From contig WFMF01000046.1 of the NCBI GenBank assembly GCA_011033025.1, positions 434,001-498,000 of the forward strand: DNA of 64,000 nucleotides, given 5' to 3'. Below are positions 27,205 through 39,500 of this stretch, piece after piece. The stretch is from Beroe forskalii (taxonomy: Eukaryota > Ctenophora > Nuda > Beroida > Beroidae). The translations under genes were made by a program, and so were the position numbers. Within the stretch, counting starts at the first letter, position 1, and every line of letters starts with the position of its first letter. Under the pieces are notes generated by a model, which was given only the letters and a program-made list of their open reading frames with translations, made no database searches and was not told the origin of the DNA.

Positions 27205-28892
27205 CTTACCTCCCAAAAAGGAAAATCCCCTCGGTAGCAGATTTCAAAATCCCCTCGGTTTCAAGCTTGCTCGGAGCCAAGAGCCAATTATGTGGCAATT
27301 TAGTACAGCCCGCCGCAGGCGAAAATTTTCAAGGTTTTGCACTTGAATCTGCCACTAAGATCAATTTAGTTAATGTAAATGTGATCAAAACAGCCAGCCA
27401 TAGGCAAAATTGTGAAAGTTTTACACCTGATATGAGATTGTGTCTAGGATCAATTTAGTGGCATAATCCGGGATGTTAAATACGTGAAAAAATCGCCAAA
27501 AAGTACGACGTATTGGCCTTTGAAGAAAAATACGCGTATTTTTCTCACAATACGTGACTTGAAAATAACAACACGGATTCTGAATAGGGGTTGTTAAATA
27601 CGTGAAAAAGTACGTGCGCATGCGCTACCGAATATAGTAAAACGATTGTATCGTTAACATTTCGAGTGCGCGCGCGACCAATACATTCAGACAATGCCGT
27701 TTATTCGAAGTTCGAGCAAAATTTCAAAATTGTAGCCTAAAAAGGACGGCAGTTTCTGCCAAAAAATACGTATTGTACTTTTTGACGTATTTAAAAAAAA
27801 ATACGTATTTAACAACCTTGGGCATAATTGGATCTCAACAGCCCGCCGCAGGCGAAAATTTTCAAGGTTTTGCTCATGAATCTGCCTCTGAGATCAATTT
27901 AGTTAATGTATAATGTGATTAAAACAGCCAGCCGTAGGCAAAAATTGTGAAGGTTTTATACCTTAGATTGTGTGATCAATTTAGTGACATAATTGGATCA
28001 CAACAGCCCGCCGAAGGCGTAAAATTTTTAAGGTTTTTTGTGTAAATCTGCCTCTTAGATCAATTTGTTTATTAATGTATAATGAGATTCAAACAGCCAG
28101 CCGTGGGCAAAAATTGTGAAAGTATTACATCTGAGGTTGTGTGTAGGATCAATTTAGTGACATTACTGAGTTACAACAGCCCGCCGCAGGCGAAAATTTT
28201 TAAGATTTTGTGCCTGAGTCTGCCTCTGAGATCAATCTGGCAATGTTCGATTTGATTAACAATCCTTTTCTTGCCGAAGGCGTTTTCTATCGATTATCTA
28301 TCATTGAACTACAAAAGTTTAAAATGATCAGTATTTTCCTCTTGTGTGGCATATCGTTTTTCCCTCACCTCACCTCCCCTCACCGTACATCTCATCACGA
28401 ATCACCGTAATTCCCCTCACCATACTTCCCCTCACCTTAATTAGTAAATTCCCCTCACCATACCTCCCCGTACCTTTACAATTACTTAATTACCCTTACT
28501 TCCCCTCATCTTAATTACTTATTAAGTCCTCTCACTTTACTTTCACTCAGTTAACGTCCTCACACCTTAATTCCCCTCTGCTCATCTGACCATCACACCA
28601 TCCTCCCCTCTACTTCATTCCCCTTGCTTCACTCCCCACTTCCCTTCACCTTATGATCACTTCCCCTCACGTCCCTTTGTATGTTTGCATTCCCCTCACA
28701 TGCATCTTTACAGTTAAAATTGATCTACGTTGTTATTAGAATAAATACACTTTTTTATCAAATTTTTATTCGAGATTTCGGCGCAGCACGCACGCTGTGC
28801 GTGCGTGCATCTTGACTTGAAAATCCCCTCGGTTTTGAAAAAAATCCCCTCGGTAGCAGTGCTACTCCTGCTACCCACTTTTGGAAGGTAAG
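27205..28892. mobile_element. 1.69-kb element with CTTACCTCCCAAAA termini and 8-bp duplication (hAT-like)
   Basis: Perfect 8-bp direct repeats AGGAAAAC flank it (27,197-27,204 and 28,893-28,900). The ends are CTTACCT-CCAAAA inverted repeats followed by repeated CCCCTCGG words. Inside are tandem ~165-bp copies built from ACAGCCCGCCGCAGGCGAAA and ACAGCCAGCCGTAGGC (27,300-28,230) and a CCCCTCACC-rich minisatellite (28,360-28,700). No transposase frame is visible, so it is non-autonomous. The 8-bp duplication fits hAT. A second copy lies inverted at 58,042-59,628. Confidence 0.85.
27468..27820. mobile_element. 353-bp MITE nested in the 1.69-kb element (hAT-like)
   Basis: GGCATAAT repeats flank it at 27,460-27,467 and 27,821-27,828. 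The termini pair as C..GG.TGTTAAATACGT, and the right end reads CAAGGTTGTTAAATACGT on the opposite strand, much like hAT ends (CA...). Neighbouring internal repeats of the host element (for example near 27,980) show the uninterrupted version AGTGACATAATTGGATC. This confirms the insertion. Confidence 0.8.
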
Positions 28893-29991
28893 AGGAAAAC
28901 TGGCGAATATCATTGGTTCAGTGGTTTCAGGCGCATAATTTATGACCAGATACACTTCTATTTGACCACCCATGAGACATCTACGCCCAATAAGGGGCGA
29001 AAATAGGAAATTTTTAAGCCAAAAAACGCGATTTTAACCCCCCATAACAGACAGAAAATGGCTGATTTCGGGATTCTGAAGTATGGTATGTCTTTCTTAG
29101 GTCGTCCATGGATGGCGTGCAAATTTTCAGCTCAATCGGCCAAAGCTTTTCGATTTCGGATCTTGGGTGCCTCAGAAATGAAGAACGTCCTGGATCACTG
29201 TTTTGAGAGGTACAAATAGGGTTTTTTCGATTTTACAGGAAAACAAAGGAAAACTGGCGAATATCATTGGTTCAGTGGTTTCAGGCGCATAATTTATGAC
29301 CAGATACACTTCTATTTGACCACCCATGAGACATCTACGCCCAATAAGGGGCGAAAAAGGCAGTTTTAAGCCAAAAACGCGATTTTAACCCCCATAACAG
29401 ACAGAAAATGGCTGATTTCGGGATTCTGAAGTATGGTATGTCTTTCTTAGGTCGTCCATGGATGGCGTGCAAATTTTCAGCTCAATCGGCCAAAGCTTTT
29501 CGATTTCGAATCTTGGGTGCCTCAGAAATGAAGAACGTCCTGGATCACTGTTTTGAGAGGTACAAATAGGGTTTTTTCGATTTTACAGGAAAACAAAGGA
29601 AAACTGGCGAATATCATTGGTTCAGTGGTTTCAGGCGCATAATTTATGACCAGATACACTTCTATTTGACCACCCATGAGACATCTACGCCCAATAAGGG
29701 GCGAAAGAAGCAAAGTTTTAAGCCAAAAAACGCGATTTTAACCCCCATAACAGACAGAAAATGGCTGATTTCGGGATTCTGAAGTATGGTATGTCTTTCT
29801 TAGGTCGTCCATGGATGGCGTGCAAATTTTCAGCTCAATCGGCCAAAGCTTTTCGATTTCGGATCTTGGGTGCCTCAGATATGAAGAACGTCCTGGATCA
29901 CTGTTTTGAGAGGTACAAATAGGGTTTTTTCGATTTTACAGGAAAACAAAGGAAAACTGGCGAATATCATTGGTTCAGTGGTTTCAGGCGC
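28893..29991. repeat. 354-bp satellite, block 2 (about three copies)
   Basis: The satellite resumes immediately after the 8-bp duplication and runs for about three units, at 28,908, 29,259 and 29,612, plus the first bases of a fourth at 29,966. The fourth is broken at 29,991 by the next element. Copies are as homogeneous as block 1. Confidence 0.95.
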
Positions 29992-31302
29992 CCCGGTTGG
30001 AATAAAGGTTAGGCTGGTTGCCAATCCTGTGGCAAGCGAAGCGAAGCCGATGCTGGTTGAGCGCAGTGCCGCGAAGCGGCGCCAGCTGCAGCAGGGTCTG
30101 GGGGCGCAGCCCCATAAGAATCAGGGGCAGAGCCCCTGGTGGGGCTCCAGGGGCGAAGCCCCACTTTTAAGTAAAATGTATAATTTTGCAGGGTTTTCCT
30201 TCATTTGAGCAAGAAAATATCCGAGATTTAAACAGCGTGTTTCATTCAAAAATCTCTAATTTTTTGATTCAGAAGCCCGAGTAGGCTACACATTATGTAA
30301 TTCATATTATTTCCACCTGACAGACAAATTTGAATCACTTACTCACTGCTCACTATTCTTTTACTCAACCAATTGATGAATTGTAAAGTAAATGTTCATG
30401 TTTCAAAAAGATCAATTGTGTGTCAGGCTTATAACTAATAACTTAACAAATATAATCAGCTAAAGGCTGTCGTTTGATATATTACTATCCTAAAAAAAAA
30501 AATGGAAGCACAGATTTTTGTTTGATAAGCGAGTCAAAACGTCACCTTTACTCATACAGGAGTTCGAAAAAACAAATTTCAGGCTGAATATTGATCATGA
30601 TTTAATATTGTCTGTGTCGCTGTATCTTGAATACGAATATTAGATATACTCCTGGTTTTTATTTCTAATTGGATTTCTGTTTTGTTAAAATTAAGTCCAC
30701 TCCTTAAAAGTTAAAACTCCGATCAGATCATGCCGACTGGAAGTGCAACCACCGCTTTAGAGAGCTTGCAAGTTGCTGTTCTCAGCAGCAGTGTTTTACT
30801 ACAGCTCACCCTCACAATAATCTAATCAGCTGCAACCAGGATTGAAGGAGGCCTCCAGGATTGTAGCGGAGCTTACAATCCTCCGAAAATAGTTTGGTTG
30901 CTCTGGTTGCGCTAGCATGGTCCATGGAATTCTGGATATATGCTGGATATTATGAGGGAAGTAGATAGACTACACATATCCCTTCTGCAATTAAAGCGAG
31001 AAGGTGTAATATCATAAAGTCATAATATGAATGATACCAACGTATGTACGTTATTCAGTGTTTCTAATCCTGACTAGTGCTAAGAATAAAATAGAATTTT
31101 ATGCATTGCATACTGATGGTGATACAGTGAGTAGCAAACTATGATTGCACGTTCACTCTCCATTTTGAAAACTGACTGATGTAACAGTAAAATTGAACCG
31201 CACACCTAATTTTAAGTCGTTAAATTCTGAAATTTCATGGTTGCTTTAACAAATAATGTTGCCCAGCTAGGATTGCCAGGATTGCAGGTTATTCCAACCG
31301 GG
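29992..31302. mobile_element. 1.31-kb element with CCCGGTTGGAATAA termini and 8-bp duplication (hAT-like)
   Basis: Perfect TCAGGCGC repeats at 29,984-29,991 and 31,303-31,310 flank inverted termini CCCGGTTGGAATAA. The left 180 bases are GC-rich with short hairpins such as GCCGCGAAGCGGC and GGGGGCGCAGCCCC. The remainder is AT-rich with no convincing coding frame. The word CCAGGATTG recurs around 30,835-30,860 and 31,265-31,285. Probably non-autonomous. Confidence 0.85.
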
Positions 31303-33835
31303 TCAGGCGCATAATTTATGACCAGATACACTTCTATTTGACCCTCCTCACCCATGAGACATCTACGCCCAATAAGAAGGGGCGAAAAAAAGGCAGTTTT
31401 AAGCCAAAAAACGCGATTTTAACTTCATAACAGACAGAAAATGGCTGATTTCGGGATTCTGAAGTGGTATGTCTTTCTTAGGTCGTCCATGGATGGCGTG
31501 CAAATTTTCAGCTCAATCGGCCAAAGCTTTTCGATTTCGGATCTTGGGTGCCTCAGAAATGAAGAACGTCCTGGATCACTGTTTTGAGAGGTTTTCAAAT
31601 AGGGTTTTTCGATTTTGGGAAAACAAAGGGAAAACTTCAAGCGAATATCATTGGTTCAGTGGTTTCAGGCGCAATTTATGACCAGATACGCTTCTATTTG
31701 ACCACCCATGAGACATCTACGCCCAATAAGGGGCGAAAAAAGGCAGTTTTTAAGCCAAAAACGCGATTTAACCCCCTATAACAGACAGAAAATGGCTGAT
31801 TTCGGGATTCTGAAGTATGGTATGTCTTTCTTAGGTCGTCCATGGATGGCGTGCAAATTTTCAGCTCAATCGGCCAAAGCTTTTCGATTTCGGATCTTGG
31901 GTGCCTCAGAAATGAAGAACGTCCTGGATCACTGTTTTGAGAGGTAAATAGGGTTTTTTCGATTTTACAGGAAAACAAAGGAAAAACTTCAAGCGAATAT
32001 CATTGGTTCAAAGTGGTTTCAGGCGCGCATAATTTATGACCAGATGCACTTCTATTTGACCACCCATGAGACATCTACGCCCAATAAAGGGGCGAAAAAG
32101 GCAGTTTTAAAGCCAAAAACGCGATTTTAATCCCCATAACAGACAGAAAATGGCTGATTTCGGGATTCTGAAGTATGGTATGTCTTTCTTAGGTCGTCCA
32201 TGGATGGCGTGCAAATTTTTCAGCTCAATCGGCCAAAAGCTTTTCGATTTCGGATCTTGGGTGCCTCAGAAATGAAGAACGTCCTGGATCACTGTTTTGA
32301 GAGGAATTTACAAATAGGGTTTTTCGATTTTACAGGAAAATAAAAGGAAAACTTGGCGAATATCATTGGTTCAGTGGTTTCAGGCACGCAATTTATGACC
32401 AGATACACTTCTATTTGACCACCCATGAGACATCTACGCCCAATAAGGGGCGAAAAAGGCAGTTTTAAGCCAAAAACCCCCATAACAGACAGAAATGGCT
32501 GATTTCGGGATTCTGAAGTATGGTATGTCTTTCTTAGGTCGTCCATGGATGGCGCACCAAATTTTTCAGCTCAATCGGCCAAAGCTTTTCTGATTTCGGA
32601 TCTTGGGTGCCTCAGAAATGAAGAACGTCCTGGATCACTGTTTTGAGAGGTACAAATAGGGTTTTTCGATTTTGGAAAACAAAAGGAAAACTGGCGAATA
32701 TCATTGGTTCAAGTGGTTTCAGGCATAATTTATGACCAGATACACTTCTATTTGACCACCCATGAGACTACACGCCCAATAAGGGGCGAAAAAAGGCAGT
32801 TTTAAGCCAAAAACGCGATTTAATCCCCATAACAGACAGAAAATGGCTGATTTCGGGATTCTGAGTATGGTATGTCTTTCTTAGGTCGTCCATGGATGGC
32901 GTGCAAATTTTCATCTCAATCGGCCAAAGCTTTTTCGATTTCGGATCTTGGGTGCCTCAGAAATGAAGAACGTCCTGGATCACTGTTTTGAGAGGTACAA
33001 ATAGGGTTTTTCGATTTTACAGGAAAATAAAGGAAAAATCATGAATATCATTGGTTCAGTGGTTTCCAGTGCATAATTTATATTCTGGAATACACTTCTA
33101 TTTGATCACCCATGAGACATCTACGCCCAATAAGGGGCGAAAAAAGGCAGTTTTAAGCCAAAAACGCGATTTTAACCCCCATAACAGACAGAAAATGGCT
33201 GATTTCGGGATTCTGAAGTATGGTATGTCTTTCTTAGGTCGTCCATGGATGGCGTGCAAATTTTTCAGCTCAATCGGCCAAGGCTTTTCGATTTCCGGAT
33301 CTTGGGTGCCTCAGAAATGAAGAACGTCCTGGATCACTGTTTTGAGAGGTACAAATAGGGTTTTTCGATTTTACAGGAAAACAAAGGAAAACTGGCGAAT
33401 ATCCCCATTGGTTCAGTGGTTTCAGGCGCATAATTTATGACCAGATACACTTCTATTTGACCACCCATGAGACATCTACGCCCAATAAGGGCGAAAAAGG
33501 CAGTTTTTAAGCCAAAACGCGATTTTAACCCCCTATAACAGACAGAAAATGGCTGATTTCGGGATTCTGAAGTATGGTATGTCTTTCTTAGGTCGTCCAT
33601 GGATGGCGTGCAAATTTTTCAGCTCAATCGGCCAAAGCTTTCGATTTCGGATCTTGGTGCCTCAGAAATGAAGAACGTCCTGATCACTGTTTTGAGAGGT
33701 ACAAATAGGGTTTTTCGATTTTTACAGGAAAACAAAGGAAAACTGGCGAATATCATTGGTTCAGTGGTTTCAGGCGCATAATTTATGACCAGATACACTT
33801 CTATTTGACCACCCATGAGACATCTACACTGAATA
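31303..33835. repeat. 354-bp satellite, block 3 (about seven eroded copies)
   Basis: Seven units follow, but unlike blocks 1-2 they carry many 1-6-base insertions and deletions (for example near 31,345, 31,595, 32,305, 32,478, 32,555 and 33,078), while substitutions remain few. The last unit stops at about 33,830 where unrelated sequence begins. Confidence 0.93.
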
Positions 33836-34510
33836 ATCATGGACTGGTTCTAGTGGACTTGATGTCGTACCTTGAAATAGCACAAATAGTTCCCAGCCTT
33901 TTGGATCCCAATGGCCAAAAATGCTCTAAACAGGGGCTTTTGAGAGAAAATTCAAGGTTTGTATTTCCTTACATTAAATTGAGTCTTAATTTATTTTGCA
34001 TAGCTCGAAAAATAATTCAAATCTTTCATTAACTCAGAATTCGGCTGACGGCTTCTGTCTCAATGTGGGTTGTCTTGATATCCTAGATCAGGGTTTGCAC
34101 GTTTTCTCCATAACAAAACATATCATCATTGGAAGATGATAAAAACCTTTCAAGTAACGGAGCTTATGTTTACAACATTCGACTTCGGGGTACTGTATCC
34201 AGCAATGGTGGTTCATTCCACACTCAGATCTAGCTGAAACCATAGATGTAAGTGAACACTGCACACTCAGACGTTACATAGATTAGATAGTAGAGCGCAG
34301 TAGTAGCAGTAGTGCAGTTAGATCTTAGCCCAGTACCCTCCTCACAGTGGCAGATTTTGACCTTGCAATTGGCGCCAATCAGCGCTGATCGGCGCTAGTT
34401 GAAAAGTCAACACTGGACATCTGCCCTGCCAGCAAATTGCAGAATTCACCTTGTTAGATTGATTGTATTTGTATTATGATCTTGAATGATGAAATGCTGT
34501 AATATTTCAG
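33836..34510. other. Unique AT-rich sequence between satellite and GPCR remnant
   Basis: No repeat or convincing exon is seen. The upstream exons expected for a GPCR (transmembrane segments 1-4) are not recognisable here. If they once existed in this place, the satellite may have replaced or displaced them. Confidence 0.35.
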
Positions 34511-34971
34511 GTCCTTATCGACATACTAGCCAACTTTGTCGTTCCATTCTCCTTCATGGGATTCTATTACATCAAAGTACTGAAAGCACTGCACTTCCAC
34601 AGAAACTTCTGCAGAGAAAAGGCGTATCCCTTCCTCGTTTTCAAGTAAAAACGTGCGCACTAAACGGGACAACGAGATCAATGTCTCGTGACAGTTCTAA
34701 TCATCCTCATCATGTTTGTTTTTGTTGGATACCCTTCCTGATTCAGTTTGTGTTAGCGATCGTTCACGATTATCAGATGGATGATCAAATGCAACTGTAT
34801 TTTGTCACAGCTGCAAATCTTTTCTATTTTCTAGGATGTGGTGTCAACCCATTAATACTGATTTTTAGATGTGCTCGTTTTAAAACAGAGACAAAAGCGA
34901 TACTCATAAAAGCTGTGAATATAGCTTGCACGAACGTTGCAATGGAAAATATTGAGGTGGATTTAAGATAA
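34511..34971 (+). pseudogene. Rhodopsin-family GPCR remnant (TM5-TM7), frame-broken
   Basis: After an acceptor (ATATTTCAG at 34,502-34,510) the sequence reads a TM5-like segment (NFVVPFSFMGFYYIKVLKAL). Then come a basic third loop, a TM6-like segment ending CWIPFLIQFVLAIV, and TM7 with FLGCGVNPLIL (the NPxxY region, here NPLIL) followed by the helix-8-like FRCARFKTE. These pieces lie in different frames: single-base shifts occur near 34,617-34,620 (A run), 34,685-34,688 and 34,719-34,723 (T run). The last part is open to a stop at 34,971. No ligand class can be assigned. It may be a pseudogene or a gene damaged by sequencing errors. Confidence 0.7.
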
Positions 34972-36514
34972 AAATGATGTACCTAAAGTTGGCTAATTTT
35001 AGCAACACCCCAGGCCAGTACTTGCCAGTATCCATTAGTCAGAAGCTGGTTTGATACTGATGCTATTGGCGTACTACTGGTGCAAAATGGGGTGTTACTA
35101 TATACAGTCAATAAAAAGTTGTTTTAAAAGTTTCAAGGGGTAATATATCGATGATTATTATGCCGAATTTAAGCCACAGTGGGAGGGCGATAATGATGTT
35201 CTGAACTAATAATGTTAATGACTGAAACTCTGACATCGAAATTATGACATTAGAAAACGTCTGATTTTAAATTTTCTCGTTCTATCATTCTATCATTCAA
35301 CACTTACAACTTGCTCTCCTAATACTTAAAAAGCTAAATGGATATTAAAGCTCAGATTTTCGCTTTCTATCTTTCAATTCTATTGATATTCCATTAAAAT
35401 TAGATTCAGGCTCCATTGAAACTTTTACTTTAAGAGAAAGCTGAGAACTATAGAAACATGGTTCAAATAATTGAGAATTGTTTAAATTCTTCAACGTTCA
35501 TTTTTTTCAATTGAAAATTTAGATCAAAAGTCTTCATAGCCTATAAGTATAGACTATAGTTTAACTTGGTAACAAGATAAAGAAGTGTTCAGTTCATTAT
35601 CCACTAATCACCTCACTGAAAGACGTGGCCAATGTCTCCTCTGAACAAACACACGTCAGTACTCACTTCTCATGTTAAGTTGTACATCTCCAGTGTCCAG
35701 GATCACTAATGAACAGTATCTCAGTATAATGTTAATTGTTCAAGTGACAAGCCCTTCATATCTTACATGGCTATGTAGGTAGGTAAGTAGGAACTATAGA
35801 TAATGTATGACTTCCGATAATATGCTATGCCAAATTATGCAACAAGTACCTACCTTATATCTTCCAATTATACCCATCCAATTAAACACCTATCGTCTGA
35901 AGGGAATCAGTCACCATTTGGTATATCCAACATGGTTTGTGTAGTAAGAGACTATATTGTAACAATACAAACTATTTGTCACCTTTCAAATATTCATTAT
36001 CCAGGTAATTATAGATCCAATTTTAATTTAATATGTTGAGCAACGATTTGAAAGATTTTTTTTTTTCATGGGACGTTTTCCAGCAGCTGATAAATTGGAT
36101 GTTAAATCATGCAAGTGCGTTGAAAGGAATCAGTCAGTTACTACACATCTGCAGTCATAACAGTTATTTTGTAGGATGATAAAAATAAAAGTCTGAATCT
36201 TATCAAAACAAGGTCTGAATCATAGACCATAGTGCCAAATCTTGGAAAACCCAATGCAGGGCAGGATTTCAAGGCCAAAAAAGAAGGGCAAATTGTAAAT
36301 ATAGATACCTTTTGCTCTTTTGGGCGAAGAAGGACACCCTGCGAAAGAAGGGCAAATTTGCAGCTATGGTCTGAATACCCAGTCAAATTGCAGCAGATAC
36401 AATGATACATCTTGCATTTGATTTCATATAAATGATAAGAAAGATATTTTTAAAATTCAAAGATTCAATATGCTCACTCAAACTACAGTGATATAACGGC
36501 ACATGCACCCTTCA
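34972..36514. other. AT-rich intergenic stretch
   Basis: No recognisable gene, RNA or element with defined ends. There are short open frames (35,827-36,039 plus; 36,410-36,141 minus) without similarity, and a poly-T run near 36,058-36,067. Confidence 0.4.
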
Positions 36515-39500
36515 TTAATCATTTTGAAGTTTATGACTTATCCCAGGAGCAAATAACTGAATCAGTATGACAGTTGTGACTGCAACAAGAACTGCTATGG
36601 CACCTCTGACTGTCTCATTTATGAAGAGAGTTAAGAAGAATGTAAATAATGAGGCAATAATTTTGGTTTATACCGTCAACCAATCCGAAGCCACTGTTCC
36701 TTGCCACAGTGGGATATATTCTAGGTAGTATAATGTAGAAAACAACGGTAACTCCATTCAAACAAAATACCACAGCACCAAAGGATATGAATAGCATTAG
36801 CCTTGGCAAGCAAAACAAGAGCAAGAAGTTAAATAAAATCTCTGTTAGAGATAAGATTTTCATCGCCCAAATTTCTTTGACTTGTTTCACCAGGTAGATG
36901 GAGATGATAGCTGAAATGTACAGGGCTGACGCTGTTAGCATTCCATTGAAGAAATCTCGGTCACTCAACTTTTTACAGGGCTCCTCATCGTCAGTCGAGT
37001 CAGGTGCACCCATCTTCATACCACAGTAATCTACAGCAATGCACGTGATGAATACAAAAGACATGGCCTTGTAAGTTGCTTGGAGGCAGGAGTAGAGGCT
37101 GATGACCCGGAAAGTGTCACAACGCAGCTCTGAATTGCAGATGGCAGAAAACGAGTCTTTAAAATGAATCTCATCGCCACTACTCACATCATCCATTTCT
37201 CTTCTGAATGCAACTTCATCTAAATTGTATCTCACATTTGATCCAGCTATAATTTTCCTGAAAGTAATACACTAATACAAAAATTACAATTGTGAATCTG
37301 ACATCTTTTCTGTCTGATTTTGGAAACATTGTAATTTCTTGATGATTAGGAAATTTTTCGCACATATAGAAATAGGAATAGAAATATTTCTATATATGCA
37401 AAAAATTTCCTAATCATGCACAATCTCCTATATCATGATAGTGATACCTTATAGCCTTCGAGTAAAACATTGGAGACAGTTGAATAATATTTTTACCTGC
37501 GGTTCTAGGCAATATTTTAATGGGCACATTGTTCAACAAATTCACGAAGTTGAAAGTAAAAAAAAACTTCAAATGATTCATACCTTAGTGATATCTTCAT
37601 CTGCTCGATATCGTTCACTCTGTTCAGATATTTTGGTGACTCAGGAAGAAAGAGGAGAGTAATAAGTGGAAGAAGGATAGGCAACGCTATAAGAACTGTA
37701 TAGATTCGCCAGCCAAGTGAGTTGATAGCCAATGCTGCAATAGCATTTGATCCTAAAATACCAGTGTTCCAGAATGTAGTTATTATCAGAACTCCGCATG
37801 CCCTGTGAGAAGGATTCGAAATTAGAATGTAGTTACTTAGTTATAATAACTAAGACCCCAACTATAGTCAATGCATACCAGATTCGAAATATCTGCTGTA
37901 TTTTTCGAACAATCAAAAAAGTAATAGGGGACAAGACTTTTGAAGCACCCTGTACATATTGCTTTAGGTGCCTACTATATAGTAGGTACCTACCATGGTA
38001 CGCACTGCCTCTGTGGCCTATATTCCTGAATTTCTTGAAAATCCAATTGAAAGCAAACTCAAATACAGTTGTCACCTGGAATTACTATATGAACAACAAG
38101 TTAGGATAAGTACTGCAGTATATACTGCGGTACTTATTCTAACTAATCAGTATCTACTACGGTACCTACATACCACGGTAGGTACTGACTGGTTAGGGCA
38201 AGTACTGCAGTACGTACCGCAGTAGGTGCTGACTTGTATAGTTGTGGTCTAAGAGCTTACCTTACTACATGAAATTAAGAAAGCAGTTTATTAAGAAACC
38301 GGGCAAAAAAGTTTCTTAATAAACTGCTTCTTAATTTAATGTTTCTTTAATTATATGTAGATTAATTTTATGTACCTTAATTTCGTGACTCTTATTTTAA
38401 TGTAATATTAATTTTACATTAATATTAGAAAAATTGTACTTCAGCCAAAAAGACTCAAGAGACACCTCGGTTGACTTACTTTATATCCTTTGCCGGGTTG
38501 AGCACGGAATTTGAATATTTTACAAACTTAAAGGCATAAATTGCTCGTCTGAGAAAAAATTTTCAGTAACAATTTATATTCACATTCTATGGAGCCATGA
38601 AAGTTTCTTAATTTATTCCAGTTCCAAAAAAGTTTCTTAATTAATTTTCAGCCTTAAAAAAGTTTCTTAATTTGCTGCTTTCTTATTTTCCTGCGGATTG
38701 ATTAGTTGCTTACTTAATTTGTTACAATAAGGTACATTTTGATTTGGCAATTGGTGCATTGGCATATCTATTACATAAAGTAAAGTCACACGTGAATAAT
38801 GTTTGTCTGTGCCGCCGTATACAATTAAATTTGAGCTTGCCAAGATGATATCAAGAGAAAGGAAGGCGAAAGGGAGAAAAGAGGTGCCGTTGCTATGGAA
38901 ACTAATTTTTGCGCACGTGCAGATTATAATCAGTGCTATGCGAGAGCTTTATGATACGTTGTTGACTTTTACGTTGTAGCGTTTAAAAGAACGACGTGTT
39001 TACTGTTTCTTATTTGAAATTCAAGATCTAAAGATAGAGAACGGGTATGGCTGGCATCGTGGAGGCTATTTCCGTAAGCAATAAGCATCTCTTCATAAAT
39101 CTGTGACAGACGTCGGTCGATTTAAATAAATGGTAACGGAAAATGTGAATTTACAGCAATTTAAGATTGAACAAAATCAAAATCAAATTCAATCGAATTT
39201 GGGCATAGCACATTGCGATTTTGGCGTAAATCAATGCTTTGATTCAACGTTCAGTATGAGTACGATACTCGGTTTTAATTTTCAGATTTAAATTCATCAT
39301 ACAAGAGCAAATTAAAATGATCAAAACTTGCACGGTCAAGCATTACTAAAAGTAACCAAAGAATAATGGTAAACTCTGCTCCTTCATAAACTTTTTGAGA
39401 GCTTATTATTTGGTCCTGTATTCTCTAGCTGCAGGCCCAACGGGCTTATCTAGTATTAGCTATAAAAATGAAATTGTGTTTGTCACAAAGCCTGAGCTGT

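Noticed and set aside
30001..30180. Bacterial contamination suspected from GGGGCGAAGCCCC-type hairpins
   Set aside because: The segment lies inside an element with a perfect 8-bp duplication in the satellite, so it is part of the genome. Foreign origin remains only a possibility.
25157..33600. Recurring frames MADFGILKYGMSFLGRPW and MGGQIEVYLVINYAPET in the 354-bp satellite
   Set aside because: They recur once per unit, appear on both strands, and change length with poly-A/T run differences. This fits satellite DNA rather than a gene family.
24746..33835. Regular repeats that might be read as a CRISPR array
   Set aside because: Units are ~354 bp, contiguous and without unique spacers, in a genome with spliceosomal introns.
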